Shown here piece by piece: positions 8,957-16,277 of a stretch of DNA of 51,951 nucleotides. The translations under genes were made by a program, and so were the position numbers. Within the stretch, counting starts at the first letter, position 1, and the number at the start of each line of letters is the position of its first letter. The notes under the pieces are model-generated. The model ran no database searches. It was not told the DNA's origin and saw only the letters and a list, made by a program, of their open reading frames with translations. The DNA is from UBA3871 sp041797745 (GTDB taxonomy: Bacteria > Bacillota > Clostridia > Peptostreptococcales > Anaerovoracaceae): the NCBI GenBank assembly GCA_041797745.1, contig JBHBZU010000044.1, positions 1 to 51,951 of the forward strand, written 5' to 3'.

Positions 8957-10111
8957 ATGAAATTCAAAAGATTCGTGATACCCGTACTATTAATTGTATT
9001 TTCTGCTTTGCTGTATGGATGTACTTTAAATAAAAATGTTTCGTTTAAAGGTACTTATGCAGATAATAATTTAAAAGTAACGGATGAGAACATTAACGGT
9101 GCCATTGTGAAAGTAAATGATAAATACATTTATCACAATGAAATTAATGAAGTTTTTCTTCAACAGTTTGGAAAAGTAGGTGTCTCATATTCGGATATTG
9201 TTGAAAATAGCATAGATGAGATAGTAGCGACATCATATGCAGAAAAATTAGGAATTTCTGTTTCTGATTCTGAAGTTGATAATGCTATTTGCGAGTACGA
9301 AGCCATTAACAAAGAAGTCTATGATAAAGCTCTTAAAATCTATGGAGAGACTACTCTGAAACAAAAATTAAAAGATAGGTTACTGTTTGTAAGCACAAAA
9401 AATAAAGTGTTAGAGCAGGAAATAAAAATAGACTTTAATCTTATCAAATCTTTTAAAAGCCAGAAAGAGTTTCATGGCGAACTAGATAAATATTCAGATT
9501 CTGAGTTAATGAAACGGATGGACAAAGAGATAAAAGATTATGCATTTGGGTTATGGGTCAAGGAAAAGAGAAAAGAAACGAAAATTGAATATTTAAAGCT
9601 ATATGATAAATATAAAAGAGATTCTTTGATATTTAATGATAATCAAGATAATCAAATGTCGATGTCTAAAATAGATGCTAAAGAAGTAGCATTGGATGAA
9701 GAAGAAAGGAAAGAAATTTTAAAATCCTTGTCAATATTTGAAAAATATGATTCATCTAATGTGTATGAAATTTTAGTAAAACAAAAAAATAAAACTGATT
9801 ATACAGAGCGAGCGTGTATAGAAGTTTGGTTTGTAAATAGAGATAACAGAAATAAGACTTTTCATGTTACTATCTCTGACAAAAATAAAACATTCGTTGA
9901 TTATGGATTGAAGGATTCAAAAATGTCTACATTATGTGGTGTTAATGTGGAATTATCTAAGTCTGAAAATTTAAGTATCGATGACAAGATAATAACAAGA
10001 GCTGTTTTTAAGGTTAGTAAACATACTTATGTAGTGGAAGGTATCAATATTGAACCTTTTGAATTTACAGAAATGGTTTCAGAATTGCTTTCTAAATTGA
10101 CTAATAAATAA
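8957..10111 (+). CDS. Lipoprotein with SurA-like N-terminal domain
   Basis: 384 residues. A lipoprotein signal peptide is clear: basic start, hydrophobic core, then the lipobox LYGC with Cys22. Residues of about 45-130 (VKVNDKYIYHNEINEVF, then a helical run with GISVSDSEVDNAI) resemble the SurA/PrsA N-terminal chaperone domain. No PPIase core is recognisable after it; the remainder is lysine-rich and unassigned. The start ATG follows GGGAGG by about 13 bases, a rather long gap. A terminator-like hairpin follows. It is probably a surface-anchored folding factor or an uncharacterised lipoprotein. Confidence 0.65.
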   Translation: MKFKRFVIPVLLIVFSALLYGCTLNKNVSFKGTYADNNLKVTDENINGAIVKVNDKYIYHNEINEVFLQQFGKVGVSYSDIVENSIDEIVATSYAEKLGISVSDSEVDNAICEYEAINKEVYDKALKIYGETTLKQKLKDRLLFVSTKNKVLEQEIKIDFNLIKSFKSQKEFHGELDKYSDSELMKRMDKEIKDYAFGLWVKEKRKETKIEYLKLYDKYKRDSLIFNDNQDNQMSMSKIDAKEVALDEEERKEILKSLSIFEKYDSSNVYEILVKQKNKTDYTERACIEVWFVNRDNRNKTFHVTISDKNKTFVDYGLKDSKMSTLCGVNVELSKSENLSIDDKIITRAVFKVSKHTYVVEGINIEPFEFTEMVSELLSKLTNK

Positions 10112-10126
10112 CTAAAGATTGAAATG

Positions 10127-10164
10127 AAAAGGCTATTTATCTGAAAAAGATATTTAGCCTTTTT
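10127..10164 (+). terminator. Rho-independent terminator after the lipoprotein gene
   Basis: AAAAGGCTA...(GAAAA)...TTAGCCTTTTT: an 8-9 bp outer stem with a small internal mismatch, ending in five T. Confidence 0.7.
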
Positions 10165-10197
10165 CAATGCAAAAAACAGAAATGGAGGATAAATAGA

Positions 10198-10617
10198 ATG
10201 AAAGAATTAGAAAAAGCAATAGAGCAATTAGAAAGAGAAAATAGTAAAATTGAGAAGGCACAAAATAGAGCCAAGCAACTCAATCAGAAGATAAGCAAAC
10301 TTAAAAGAAGTGCAGACACACAAAGAAAAGTTAAAAAAGGCGGAGTGTTTGAAGCCTTTGAAAGAGAAATTACAGGAAGTCAGGAAGATACAGATAATGA
10401 TCTAGTATATGACTTTTTAGACTATGTATTATCGGATAACAGGAATAGAGAAAAGTTAAAAGAGCTTACAGAAATTCATTTGAGGGAACAGGAAATCGAC
10501 AATACAGAAGTTGAGAAAACAGAAAATCCAAATGATGAAAATGCCAGCTTAGAGTATGCAGAAGCTAAAACTACCGATACCAATATCGAGGATGAGTTTT
10601 TAGAAAGTGAGGATTAG
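10198..10617 (+). CDS. DUF3847 family protein
   Basis: 139 residues, almost entirely charged and helical. The N-terminus forms a coiled coil (EQLERENSKIEKAQNRAKQL), followed by the RKVKKGGVFEAFE segment typical of DUF3847 proteins encoded just upstream of MobA/MobL relaxases. The C-terminus is acidic and degenerate. A GGAGG lies 9 bases before the ATG. The position relative to the oriT-like site and the relaxase fragment suggests an accessory role in mobilization, but no function is established. Confidence 0.65.
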   Translation: MKELEKAIEQLERENSKIEKAQNRAKQLNQKISKLKRSADTQRKVKKGGVFEAFEREITGSQEDTDNDLVYDFLDYVLSDNRNREKLKELTEIHLREQEIDNTEVEKTENPNDENASLEYAEAKTTDTNIEDEFLESED

Positions 10618-10681
10618 GCAAATATAAAAATATAAGATTGGAGCAATGTCTTTATGAAAACTAAATATGAAAATTGATGGT

Positions 10682-10717
10682 GCAAAGTGTAGAAAAGAGA
10701 AACACTTTGCTTTTTTG
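10682..10717 (+). terminator. Rho-independent terminator
   Basis: Perfect 9-bp stem GCAAAGTGT / ACACTTTGC with an 11-base loop and seven T/C-T bases after it. It ends the DUF3847 transcript. Confidence 0.8.
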
Positions 10718-10760
10718 TTGATTTAGTAAATCTACAAAAAACAAAGTTCACAGGGGTCTG

Positions 10761-10777
10761 AGGGGGAGTAGCCCCCT
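10761..10777. repeat. GC-rich hairpin AGGGGG-N5-CCCCCT
   Basis: Perfect 6-bp arms around AGTAG, in otherwise AT-rich DNA, flanked by an imperfect GTTCA/TGAAC outer stem. Such G/C hairpins commonly sit next to oriT and relaxase genes in mobilizable elements. Confidence 0.5.
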
Positions 10778-10865
10778 TGAACAAATAAAAATGCTTTAGC
10801 GTTTTTGTTTCCTTCGCGGAGCGGTAGGCTTTCCGCAGGAACGCAAAGCACCGAATGTAATCGGT

Positions 10866-10902
10866 GTATCTTTGCGCCCTTTGAAAAAGGGAGTAAAGAT
10901 AC
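10866..10902 (+). other. Candidate oriT of MOBQ type
   Basis: A long hairpin: GTATCTTT (10866-10873) pairs with AAAGATAC (10895-10902), and CCCTTT (10877-10882) pairs with AAAGGG (10886-10891), with symmetric 3-base internal loops. The left side reads TTTGCGCCCT. The GCGCCCT core is shared with the nic region of RSF1010/R1162-type (MOBQ) origins. It lies 128 bases upstream of the MobA/MobL start. The origin function is inference from motif and position. The stretch 10618-11029 holds no gene. Confidence 0.45.
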
Positions 10903-11029
10903 CTGTCATCATCAGGATATTAAAATATAAAAATTAGATATTGGATAAAGATTGGCAGATAGAAAAAATTAAGAAAAATCTATCTGCTTTTCTTATGCCT
11001 AAACATGAAAAAAGAAGGAGCGGAAAAGA

Positions 11030-11530
11030 ATGGAAATCAAAAGTTTGCATACCCATGTAGATATTGTTACAAGAACAGGTGGAGGGAAAGTTATCCCTAA
11101 AGCTGCATATAATGCGAGAGATAGATTAAGAGATAATAGATACGGGAAATTAGAGGATTACTCTAAAATAGATGATCTTGTATTTTCAAAAATATTTCTT
11201 CCGGAACATGTCCCTAAAAAATTTTCTGATAGGGAATACTTGTGGAACAGTGTAGAAGAGATAGAGAAAAGTAAAAACTCACAACTGGCAAGAAATCTGC
11301 TCTTTGCACTCCCAAGAGAATTAAGTGAAGAAGATAGGATAAACCTCATCAGTGAGTTTATAGAAGAAAACTTTACATCTAAAGGGATGATAGCAGATTG
11401 TAATATTCATAATAAGAAGGCAAGCGACAATCAAGAACAACCTCATGCTCATATCTTACTTACCCTTAGAGAAATGGATCGTGAAGGAAACTGGAAACCG
11501 AAATGCAGAAAAGAAGCATTTATGTCATAG
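11030..11530 (+). pseudogene. MobA/MobL relaxase, N-terminal fragment
   Basis: 166 codons. It starts like intact MobA/MobL proteins (HTHVDIVTRTGGGKVIPKAA, then YNARDRL with the probable active tyrosine) and reaches the metal-binding motif PHAHILLTLREM. It then runs out at KPKCRKEAF into unrelated sequence and a stop. The join is a deletion that fuses it to the tail of another gene, overlapping at 11503-11530. GGAGCGG lies 12 bases before the ATG. Intact relaxases continue for several hundred residues, like the protein ending at base 914. The nickase core residues survive, but the tail does not. Confidence 0.75.
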
Positions 11531-11889
11531 ACAACTATATTGGACTTAAAACATTGGAACTTTTAAGAGCCGCAAGGGATAATACCCAAATTATAGTTTT
11601 CAGCGATAATGTAAAAAATAAGGATATGCTCACAAAAAACATCTTAGATGATTTTAGAAAAGGCTATCCCACAATCAACTTGAAGCTGAAGATAGCCGGA
11701 AAAAAATATCACGATAGATACATTGCAATAGACTATGGAACAGAGCATGAAGCTTTTTATCTTTGTGGAGCTTCGTCAAAGGATGCAGGAAATAAAATAT
11801 CAAGTATTACCAAGATAGAAGAATCATCGAAAGATATGTATCATATGATGTTTAGCGGAATATTAAGCAATAAAGACTTAAAAATTTAA
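11503..11889 (+). pseudogene. C-terminal remnant of an ORF6N/phage-antirepressor-like protein
   Basis: The frame overlaps the relaxase fragment by 28 bases and has no ribosome binding site of its own. It encodes IYVIDNYIGLKTLELL, then HDRYIAIDYGTEHEAFYLCG and ASSKDAGNK. This is the phospholipase-D-like tail that follows ORF6N domains in proteins of phages and integrative elements. The N-terminal DNA-binding part is absent. It is a product of the same deletion that truncated the relaxase. Confidence 0.55.
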
Positions 11890-11926
11890 TATGTAAACAC
11901 GAAACAAATATAAAAATTTACGAAAG

Positions 11927-11958
11927 GACGGTAGAAGTAAACATCTATCGTCTTTTTT
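11927..11958 (+). terminator. Rho-independent terminator
   Basis: GACGGTAGA (11927-11935) pairs with TCTATCGTC (11944-11952), one G-T pair, followed by six T. Confidence 0.75.
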
Positions 11959-11978
11959 ATTGGAAGAAAGGAGAATAA

Positions 11979-12545
11979 ATGGCAGAAAACAGAAGATATT
12001 ATTGGCTAAAACTCAAAGAAGATTTCTTTATAGACAAGAGGATAAAAAGGTTAAGGAGAATATCCGGAGGAGATACTTACACAATTATCTACCTCAAACT
12101 CTTGTTATTAAGCCTAAAAGATAGTGGAAAACTATATTATGATGGGGTGGAAACCGACTTTATAAAAGAACTTGCATTAACTATTGATGAAACGGAAGAT
12201 GATGTAATGGTTACAGTAAACTATCTTGTGGCACAGAATTTAATGGAAGTGATTATGGAAAATGATGAATACTTTCTAACAGAACTACCAAGTCTTATAG
12301 GCTCAGAAACAGCTTCCACAAGGCGTTCAAGGAAATCACGAGAGCAAAAAGCGTTGCAATCTGGCAACGGTGCAACACCTTGCAACCTTTTGAAACAAAA
12401 CTGCAACGGAGAGATAGAGAAAGAGATAGATATAGAGATAGAAATATATAAAGGAAACGGAAGACAAAAAGTATATTCACAAGAACAGCAGATTTTCACC
12501 GATAACAAACTATCTGAAAGGGCAAGGAAGAGAAGTAGAACTTGA
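11979..12545 (+). pseudogene. Replisome-organizer (DnaD-like) protein, N-terminal part with fused tail
   Basis: 188 codons. The start YYWLKLKEDFFIDKRIKRLR followed by GGDTYTIIYLKLLLLSLK and DETEDDVMVTVNYL is the N-terminal domain of phage replisome organizers, a winged-helix replication factor. After about residue 110 comes a Ser/Arg stretch and then low-complexity EIDIEIEI. The last residues are out-of-frame translation of another gene. Intact proteins of the family are about 250-300 residues and end like the remnant at 6277-6492. A GGAGG-like site precedes the ATG. It belongs to the replication module of the decayed element. Confidence 0.6.
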
Positions 12546-12726
12546 GTTTTCAAAGGTGGAAGAACTGATAGGCAGAAAACTTTGTAAATCAGCAAGGAAA
12601 TATCCGGGTTATTGGTATGCAAGTGATAACAGACCGATGGGAAATGCTATTTATAACGCAGGATATGATATTGTAAAGGTCGATGTAAAAAAAGAAACAA
12701 TAAAACTTATAAATTATGACAAGTAG
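12502..12726 (+). pseudogene. C-terminal remnant of a DUF7662-like protein
   Basis: In a frame different from the preceding gene one reads ITNYLKGQGREVELEFSKVE, then ELIGRKLCKSARKYPGYW and a final beta-rich segment to the stop at 12724-12726. This resembles the small domain annotated DUF7662 (L-x-F-x-E-I-E-x-I-L-G-x-x-L-P-x-S-A). It has no start, so it was joined to the replication gene by deletion. The domain name is given from memory. Confidence 0.45.
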
Positions 12727-12742
12727 CATATAGATGTGATTA

Positions 12743-12782
12743 GAGGTAACTACTACAAAAATGGTGGTTACCTCTTTTTTTG
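12743..12782 (+). terminator. Rho-independent terminator
   Basis: GAGGTAACTAC (12743-12753) pairs with GTGGTTACCTC (12764-12774), one G-T pair, followed by a run of eight T. Confidence 0.8.
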
Positions 12783-13310
12783 TTGGAGAAATATTTGAAA
12801 AACTTTGTTGACAAATATCGACCGAGCTGGACACCTTTATGTTCTTTAAGTGGCTTTTCAAGGCATGGGTAGCGGTATTTATCGTTACCCATACCTTTGA
12901 TATTGAACAGAAGTTATATTGTGGGAGTAGTGTGTCGTTATATAAAAAAGCTCCTATATTTATTTGATTACAAAAAGCAGTTAGGTGTCTTGATGTCAAA
13001 AATCAAAAAGCTGAAATCTATCATTCGTCCAGATAGACATTTTGATAGAAATTCTTGTCATCACAAAGCTACAAATGGATTTTATATTCGGGTAAATATA
13101 TAAATTTACATTTCAAAAGTGGTAAATGGCGGCTTAAGTTGACGACATTGCTTGGGGGCAACGCCCTCAACAAGCAACTTGGGATCTTCGCGCCAGCGAA
13201 AATCCCAGGTTTGGCCTCGGTGGGTCCCACGAGGCATTGCTTGCCGGTTTCTCGTACCCCGTATTTATGCCCTTTCGGGCGATATTTCTTCAAATGAGAA
13301 AAGAGGACGC
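12783..13310. other. Gene-free junction between two element remnants, with four hairpins
   Basis: No credible gene. The left part is AT-rich and holds an imperfect ATGGGTA/TTACCCAT repeat near 12866-12893. The right part is GC-rich and carries four consecutive hairpins: 13150-13175 (GCTTG/CAAGC), 13181-13206 (GGGATCTTCGC paired with GCGAAAATCCC), 13214-13235 (GCCTCGGTGGG paired with CCCACGAGGC) and 13269-13280 (GCCC/GGGC). The abrupt base-composition change at about 13130 probably marks the join between a low-GC and a higher-GC element. Confidence 0.5.
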
Positions 13311-13657
13311 TTACACATCATCCTTCTCATCATCCGCATCTTTCAATTTGATGGCTCCGTCAATGACACCTTCCACAATGGGCAGATACTTCTCCGGGCA
13401 AAGCTGTAATTTGTGGCTTGTCCGCTGGCGCTGCTCAATGTCATCCCGAAGCAGCTCCGGGTTGAAGTAGCGTTCTGCGGGCAGCTTGCAAATGTGGATG
13501 AGCTGCATCACAACCGGCACGCTTGGGATTGTGCCGCACAGCTCAATATTTGCAAGATAGCGCGCAGCTCCCGGCGGGACATTTTTACAGCTTCACGCGC
13601 CTGCTGAACATCTGCTCCGAAGGTTTCAAATCCAGGGCAATCTTTTACATTCGGCAT
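13311..13657 (-). pseudogene. XRE-family regulator of an integrative element, internally deleted
   Basis: Reading leftward from ATG at 13657: PNVKDCPGFETFGADVQQAR, then EAVKMSRREL, the start of a helix-turn-helix. The frame then breaks, and a second frame continues RYLANIELCGTIPSVPVV, then KLPAERYFNPELLRDD and VEGVIDGAIK to the stop at 13311. Intact relatives in clostridial integrative elements have a few more residues between the two parts. A short deletion inside the helix-turn-helix has therefore shifted the frame and inactivated it. Confidence 0.65.
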
Positions 13658-13754
13658 ATCACATCACCCTATTACATTCTATTGTTCATAAGGTGTGTTG
13701 GGAATGATGTGTTATGCACTTTTGGTTCATTTTATATTTCAAAGAAAGCAAATA

Positions 13755-13778
13755 AGCGCCAAAGTTGCCCTTGGCGCT
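13755..13778 (-). terminator. Terminator of the AraC gene
   Basis: AGCGCCAA (13755-13762) pairs with TTGGCGCT (13771-13778). Read on the minus strand the hairpin is followed by a T-rich stretch and lies just past the AraC stop. Confidence 0.6.
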
Positions 13779-13783
13779 CATTT

Positions 13784-14758
13784 CTACTTTCGCTGTGAGA
13801 CTTTTCTATACTCCAATGGCAATAAGCCCGTACTCTTCCGAAATAACTCCGCGAATCTACTCGCGCTTGTATATCCAACGCTTTGTGCGACTTGACCAAT
13901 AGATAAATCTGTTTTCGCTAAAAGGGTTTCTGCCTGACTCATTCGCCGTTGCTGTATGTATTCTGTAATTGTGCATCCATGATATTCTTTGAAAGCTGTC
14001 TGAAGTTTTCTGGCACTCATGCAAGATATACGCACGATCTGTTCTAAAGGAATATCCTGAATACAGTGATCGTTGAGGTACAGTGTTAGGTTTTCTAATT
14101 GCTGAACATCCTGAACGGATAGTTTTTTTCGGACTTCTTTTCTTTGTTGCTGTAAGCGGCTCCATTCTACAATAAGTGAGATAGCTTCAGCCACTTTCCC
14201 TTCATAAAACAAGCCCGCAGAAATGCCGCTGCCTTTGTATGCCTCTACTTGTTTTAATAGGCGGGACATTTCAGGAAAATCCGCTGTCTGTCCAACGGCT
14301 TCAAATGCTTTGAGAGGATTTGCATATTCATCAGGATACTGCTCTTTTAAGTAATCCTCATAATAAGCAGGCATTATTTCAATTCCAACAGTACGGATCG
14401 GAATTTTTTTATGTATGAGAACTTTGTATGTGGAATAGCCGCCAATAAAACTTTTCACACTCCCAGCTTCTAACCGGCGATAAGGGGATAATTCCTCACC
14501 GGAGATAGAGTCAAACTGCATGATGCTTAAACACTCTGGCCAGTTAAAATCCAGAATAGTGTCCTCGTTGAGATAGAAGTCGTGGATTTTGATGTCGAAA
14601 AGGTCCTGTCTGTTATAAATCCAGAATGTTCCTGTCCCAATTTTATCATTTAGCTGCCAGGTGGTTCCGACCTCACAATAGTTCAGACTATTCGGAGCCG
14701 GTGTAAAACCCCGTTCCGCAAATTGTGTTACATAAAAATCTTCAATCTTATTCTTCAT
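13784..14758 (-). CDS. AraC family transcriptional regulator
   Basis: 324 residues from the ATG at 14758 (GGAGCG upstream); the frame can be read further upstream, but that part has no start signal. The C-terminal 100 residues carry the two helix-turn-helix units: EQIVRISCMSARKLQTAFKE, then DLSIGQVAQSVGYTSASRFA and FRKSTGLLPLEYRK. The N-terminal 200 residues are a ligand-sensing region without a sugar-binding-type cupin that I recognise. Layout and neighbourhood resemble YbtA/PchR-type regulators that sense siderophores or metals. It is divergent from the ECF/ABC operon and is most likely its activator. Confidence 0.8.
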   Translation of the reverse strand: MKNKIEDFYVTQFAERGFTPAPNSLNYCEVGTTWQLNDKIGTGTFWIYNRQDLFDIKIHDFYLNEDTILDFNWPECLSIMQFDSISGEELSPYRRLEAGSVKSFIGGYSTYKVLIHKKIPIRTVGIEIMPAYYEDYLKEQYPDEYANPLKAFEAVGQTADFPEMSRLLKQVEAYKGSGISAGLFYEGKVAEAISLIVEWSRLQQQRKEVRKKLSVQDVQQLENLTLYLNDHCIQDIPLEQIVRISCMSARKLQTAFKEYHGCTITEYIQQRRMSQAETLLAKTDLSIGQVAQSVGYTSASRFAELFRKSTGLLPLEYRKVSQRK

Positions 14759-14781
14759 AACGCATTTCGCTCCTTTGCCAC

Positions 14782-14814
14782 GATAGCGCAAACTTATATC
14801 TTGATAACGCAAAC
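14782..14814. promoter_or_regulatory. Direct repeat, probable AraC operator
   Basis: GATAGCGCAAAC (14782-14793) and GATAACGCAAAC (14803-14814) differ by one base and are 21 bp apart start to start, two helical turns. Tandem sites with this spacing are typical for AraC-family proteins. An inverted repeat ACATCCTTC/GAAGGATGT (14813-14821, 14835-14843) follows. All lie between the divergent araC-like gene and the transport operon. Confidence 0.6.
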
Positions 14815-14865
14815 ATCCTTCCAAGCTATTGTAAGAAGGATGTGAACAGAGTATCTTTGATTTGT

Positions 14866-14883
14866 GGTTAGCAACGCCTAACC
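14866..14883. promoter_or_regulatory. DtxR-like palindrome GGTTAG-N6-CTAACC
   Basis: Perfect 6-bp arms; with the next bases the right half reads CCTAACCTAA, very close to the half-site of the DtxR/IdeR iron box. It lies in the probable promoter of the ECF operon, whose -10-like TAAATA follows at 14884-14889. The same operon ends in a remnant of a DtxR/MntR-type gene. Iron or manganese control is inference. Confidence 0.5.
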
Positions 14884-14946
14884 TAAATATAACATAAGAA
14901 ATGGGGAGCGTCAAGGCAACGCTTCTCTGAAAAGGAGGATTTGAAT

Positions 14947-15561
14947 ATGTCTGCGCAATCATCGTATCTGAACAAGAAAGGTCTTACAGTCAAGGACCTT
15001 GTAACTATTGGTATTTTTACTGCACTATTTTTCGTGTTTGAGCTTATCGGCTCCCTTCCGTTTGCTCCAAACCCTGCGCTTACTTTCTATCAGCCGTTTG
15101 GGATTGCCCTGCTCTGCGGACCTGTGTATCTTCTGATGGTAGCAAAAGTACCAAAGCGTGGTGGTATTGTCGTTTTGGGCATTATCAATGGTATTATCTG
15201 GTATGTACTCGGAATGCACTGGGCAATGGATTTGGGATATATCGTCATGGGCATCGTAGCTGAAATCGTTGCAGGTGCTAAAGGTTATCGAAACATCAAG
15301 TGGAATATTGCTTCTTTTTCTCTATTCTGCCTTGGGCCTGCCGGTGTATTTTTGGCTTATTTCGCCGATCCTGCTGCGTGGGCTGAAACAATGCTGAACA
15401 ACGGAACTTCGCAGGAATACATTGACATGATGACTGCTTCTGCACCTGCAGGAATGTTGACGGTTATCCTTTTGGGAACTATCGTACTGGGAATTATCAG
15501 CGGCCTTGTAGGAAAGAAATTGCTCGAAAAGCAGTTTGAAAAAGCGGGGATTACCGCATGA
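14947..15561 (+). CDS. MptD-family ECF transporter S component
   Basis: 204 residues from ATG 14947, with AAGGAGG at 14932-14938. About six hydrophobic segments. The N-terminus LTVKDLVTIGIFTALFFVFE is the T-subunit-contacting helix of S components, followed by PFGIALLCGPVYLLM and YIVMGIVAEIVAG, as in the MptD/Trep_Strep family. In an ECF transporter this subunit binds the substrate in the membrane. The ligand of this family is not established; the genes downstream suggest a metal or metallophore. It overlaps the T-component start by four bases. Confidence 0.8.
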   Translation: MSAQSSYLNKKGLTVKDLVTIGIFTALFFVFELIGSLPFAPNPALTFYQPFGIALLCGPVYLLMVAKVPKRGGIVVLGIINGIIWYVLGMHWAMDLGYIVMGIVAEIVAGAKGYRNIKWNIASFSLFCLGPAGVFLAYFADPAAWAETMLNNGTSQEYIDMMTASAPAGMLTVILLGTIVLGIISGLVGKKLLEKQFEKAGITA

Positions 15562-16277
15562 GCAATGGGGAAAAACGCAGGGGGCTTTGGATAGACCCCC
15601 GCACAAAAATTCTGCTGTTGCTCTTATGTGTCCTGTCGGCAACGATGGCTCCGTCCCTTCTTTATGAAATGCTTGTCGTTGCGCTGGTAGCCTGCTTTGG
15701 AACTGCCTGTGGGAAAATACGCTACTCCATTATTGGGATTATTGTCTATGGAGTTTTCTACTTGTTGGCACAGGCGGTGTTGCAGATGCCGTCCGGCAAT
15801 GTGCAGGTAATGTTGATTGCTTTCCTGGGGTTGGTTCATAAGGTTTATCCTTGTGGCATTTTGTCCGGCATTATTATTTCGACGACAAAAGTGGGGGAAT
15901 TTCTCTCTGCCATGAACCGAAGCCATATTTCACAGAAGATTGTAATTCCTGTTGCGGTCATGCTGCGCTATGTACCTACAATTCGGGAGGATTGGCATTT
16001 TATCAAAGACGCTATGCGGATGCGGGATGTATCACCTAATCTCAAAAATTTTATATTACATCCGGCTATGACAATCGAGTGTATCTATGTTCCGCTGATG
16101 ATGGCTGCATCCAAAACAGCAGACGAATTGACGGTCGCATCTGTAACAAGAGGAATTGAAAATCCCACACAAAGGACTTCGTATGTGAGGATTGGCTTTG
16201 GCATAGCCGACCTCATAGTTGTCCTTGCCTTCCTTGCCATGTTTCTTGTGGGGCAATTCTATGGGGAGGTGTTTTGA
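15558..16277 (+). CDS. ECF transporter transmembrane (T) component
   Basis: 239 residues, start ATG 15558 inside the S-component stop (ATGA overlap). Four to five membrane segments with a cytoplasmic stretch that carries the coupling motif (AMRMRDVSPN, corresponding to the A-R-G/A-R-M motifs of EcfT). It links the S component to the ATPase that begins on the next base. It is a scaffold for energy coupling rather than a substrate binder. Confidence 0.8.
   Translation: MSNGEKRRGLWIDPRTKILLLLLCVLSATMAPSLLYEMLVVALVACFGTACGKIRYSIIGIIVYGVFYLLAQAVLQMPSGNVQVMLIAFLGLVHKVYPCGILSGIIISTTKVGEFLSAMNRSHISQKIVIPVAVMLRYVPTIREDWHFIKDAMRMRDVSPNLKNFILHPAMTIECIYVPLMMAASKTADELTVASVTRGIENPTQRTSYVRIGFGIADLIVVLAFLAMFLVGQFYGEVF

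Larger units (their letters stand above)
1..13660. mobile_element. Composite of mobilizable/conjugative element remnants with cargo
   Basis: Two relaxase parts, two replisome-organizer parts, DUF3847, an oriT-like site and several genes fused by deletion lie in low-GC DNA. The TetR-dikinase-MATE cargo sits between a relaxase tail and a replication-protein tail. No integrase or att site is visible; the left end is outside the window. Confidence 0.7.

Noticed and set aside
12221..12622. Minus-strand frames with Ser/Ile runs
   Set aside because: Mirror image of the GAGATA-rich low-complexity stretch in the replication gene; no start signals.
13055..13607. Several short plus-strand frames over the hairpin region and the XRE remnant
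   Set aside because: They are antisense to the recognisable XRE remnant or lie in inverted repeats; no ribosome binding sites.
14759..14962. N-terminal extension of the AraC protein by 68 residues
   Set aside because: It would run through the operator repeats and the promoter region and overlap the ECF start; ATG 14758 has its own ribosome binding site.
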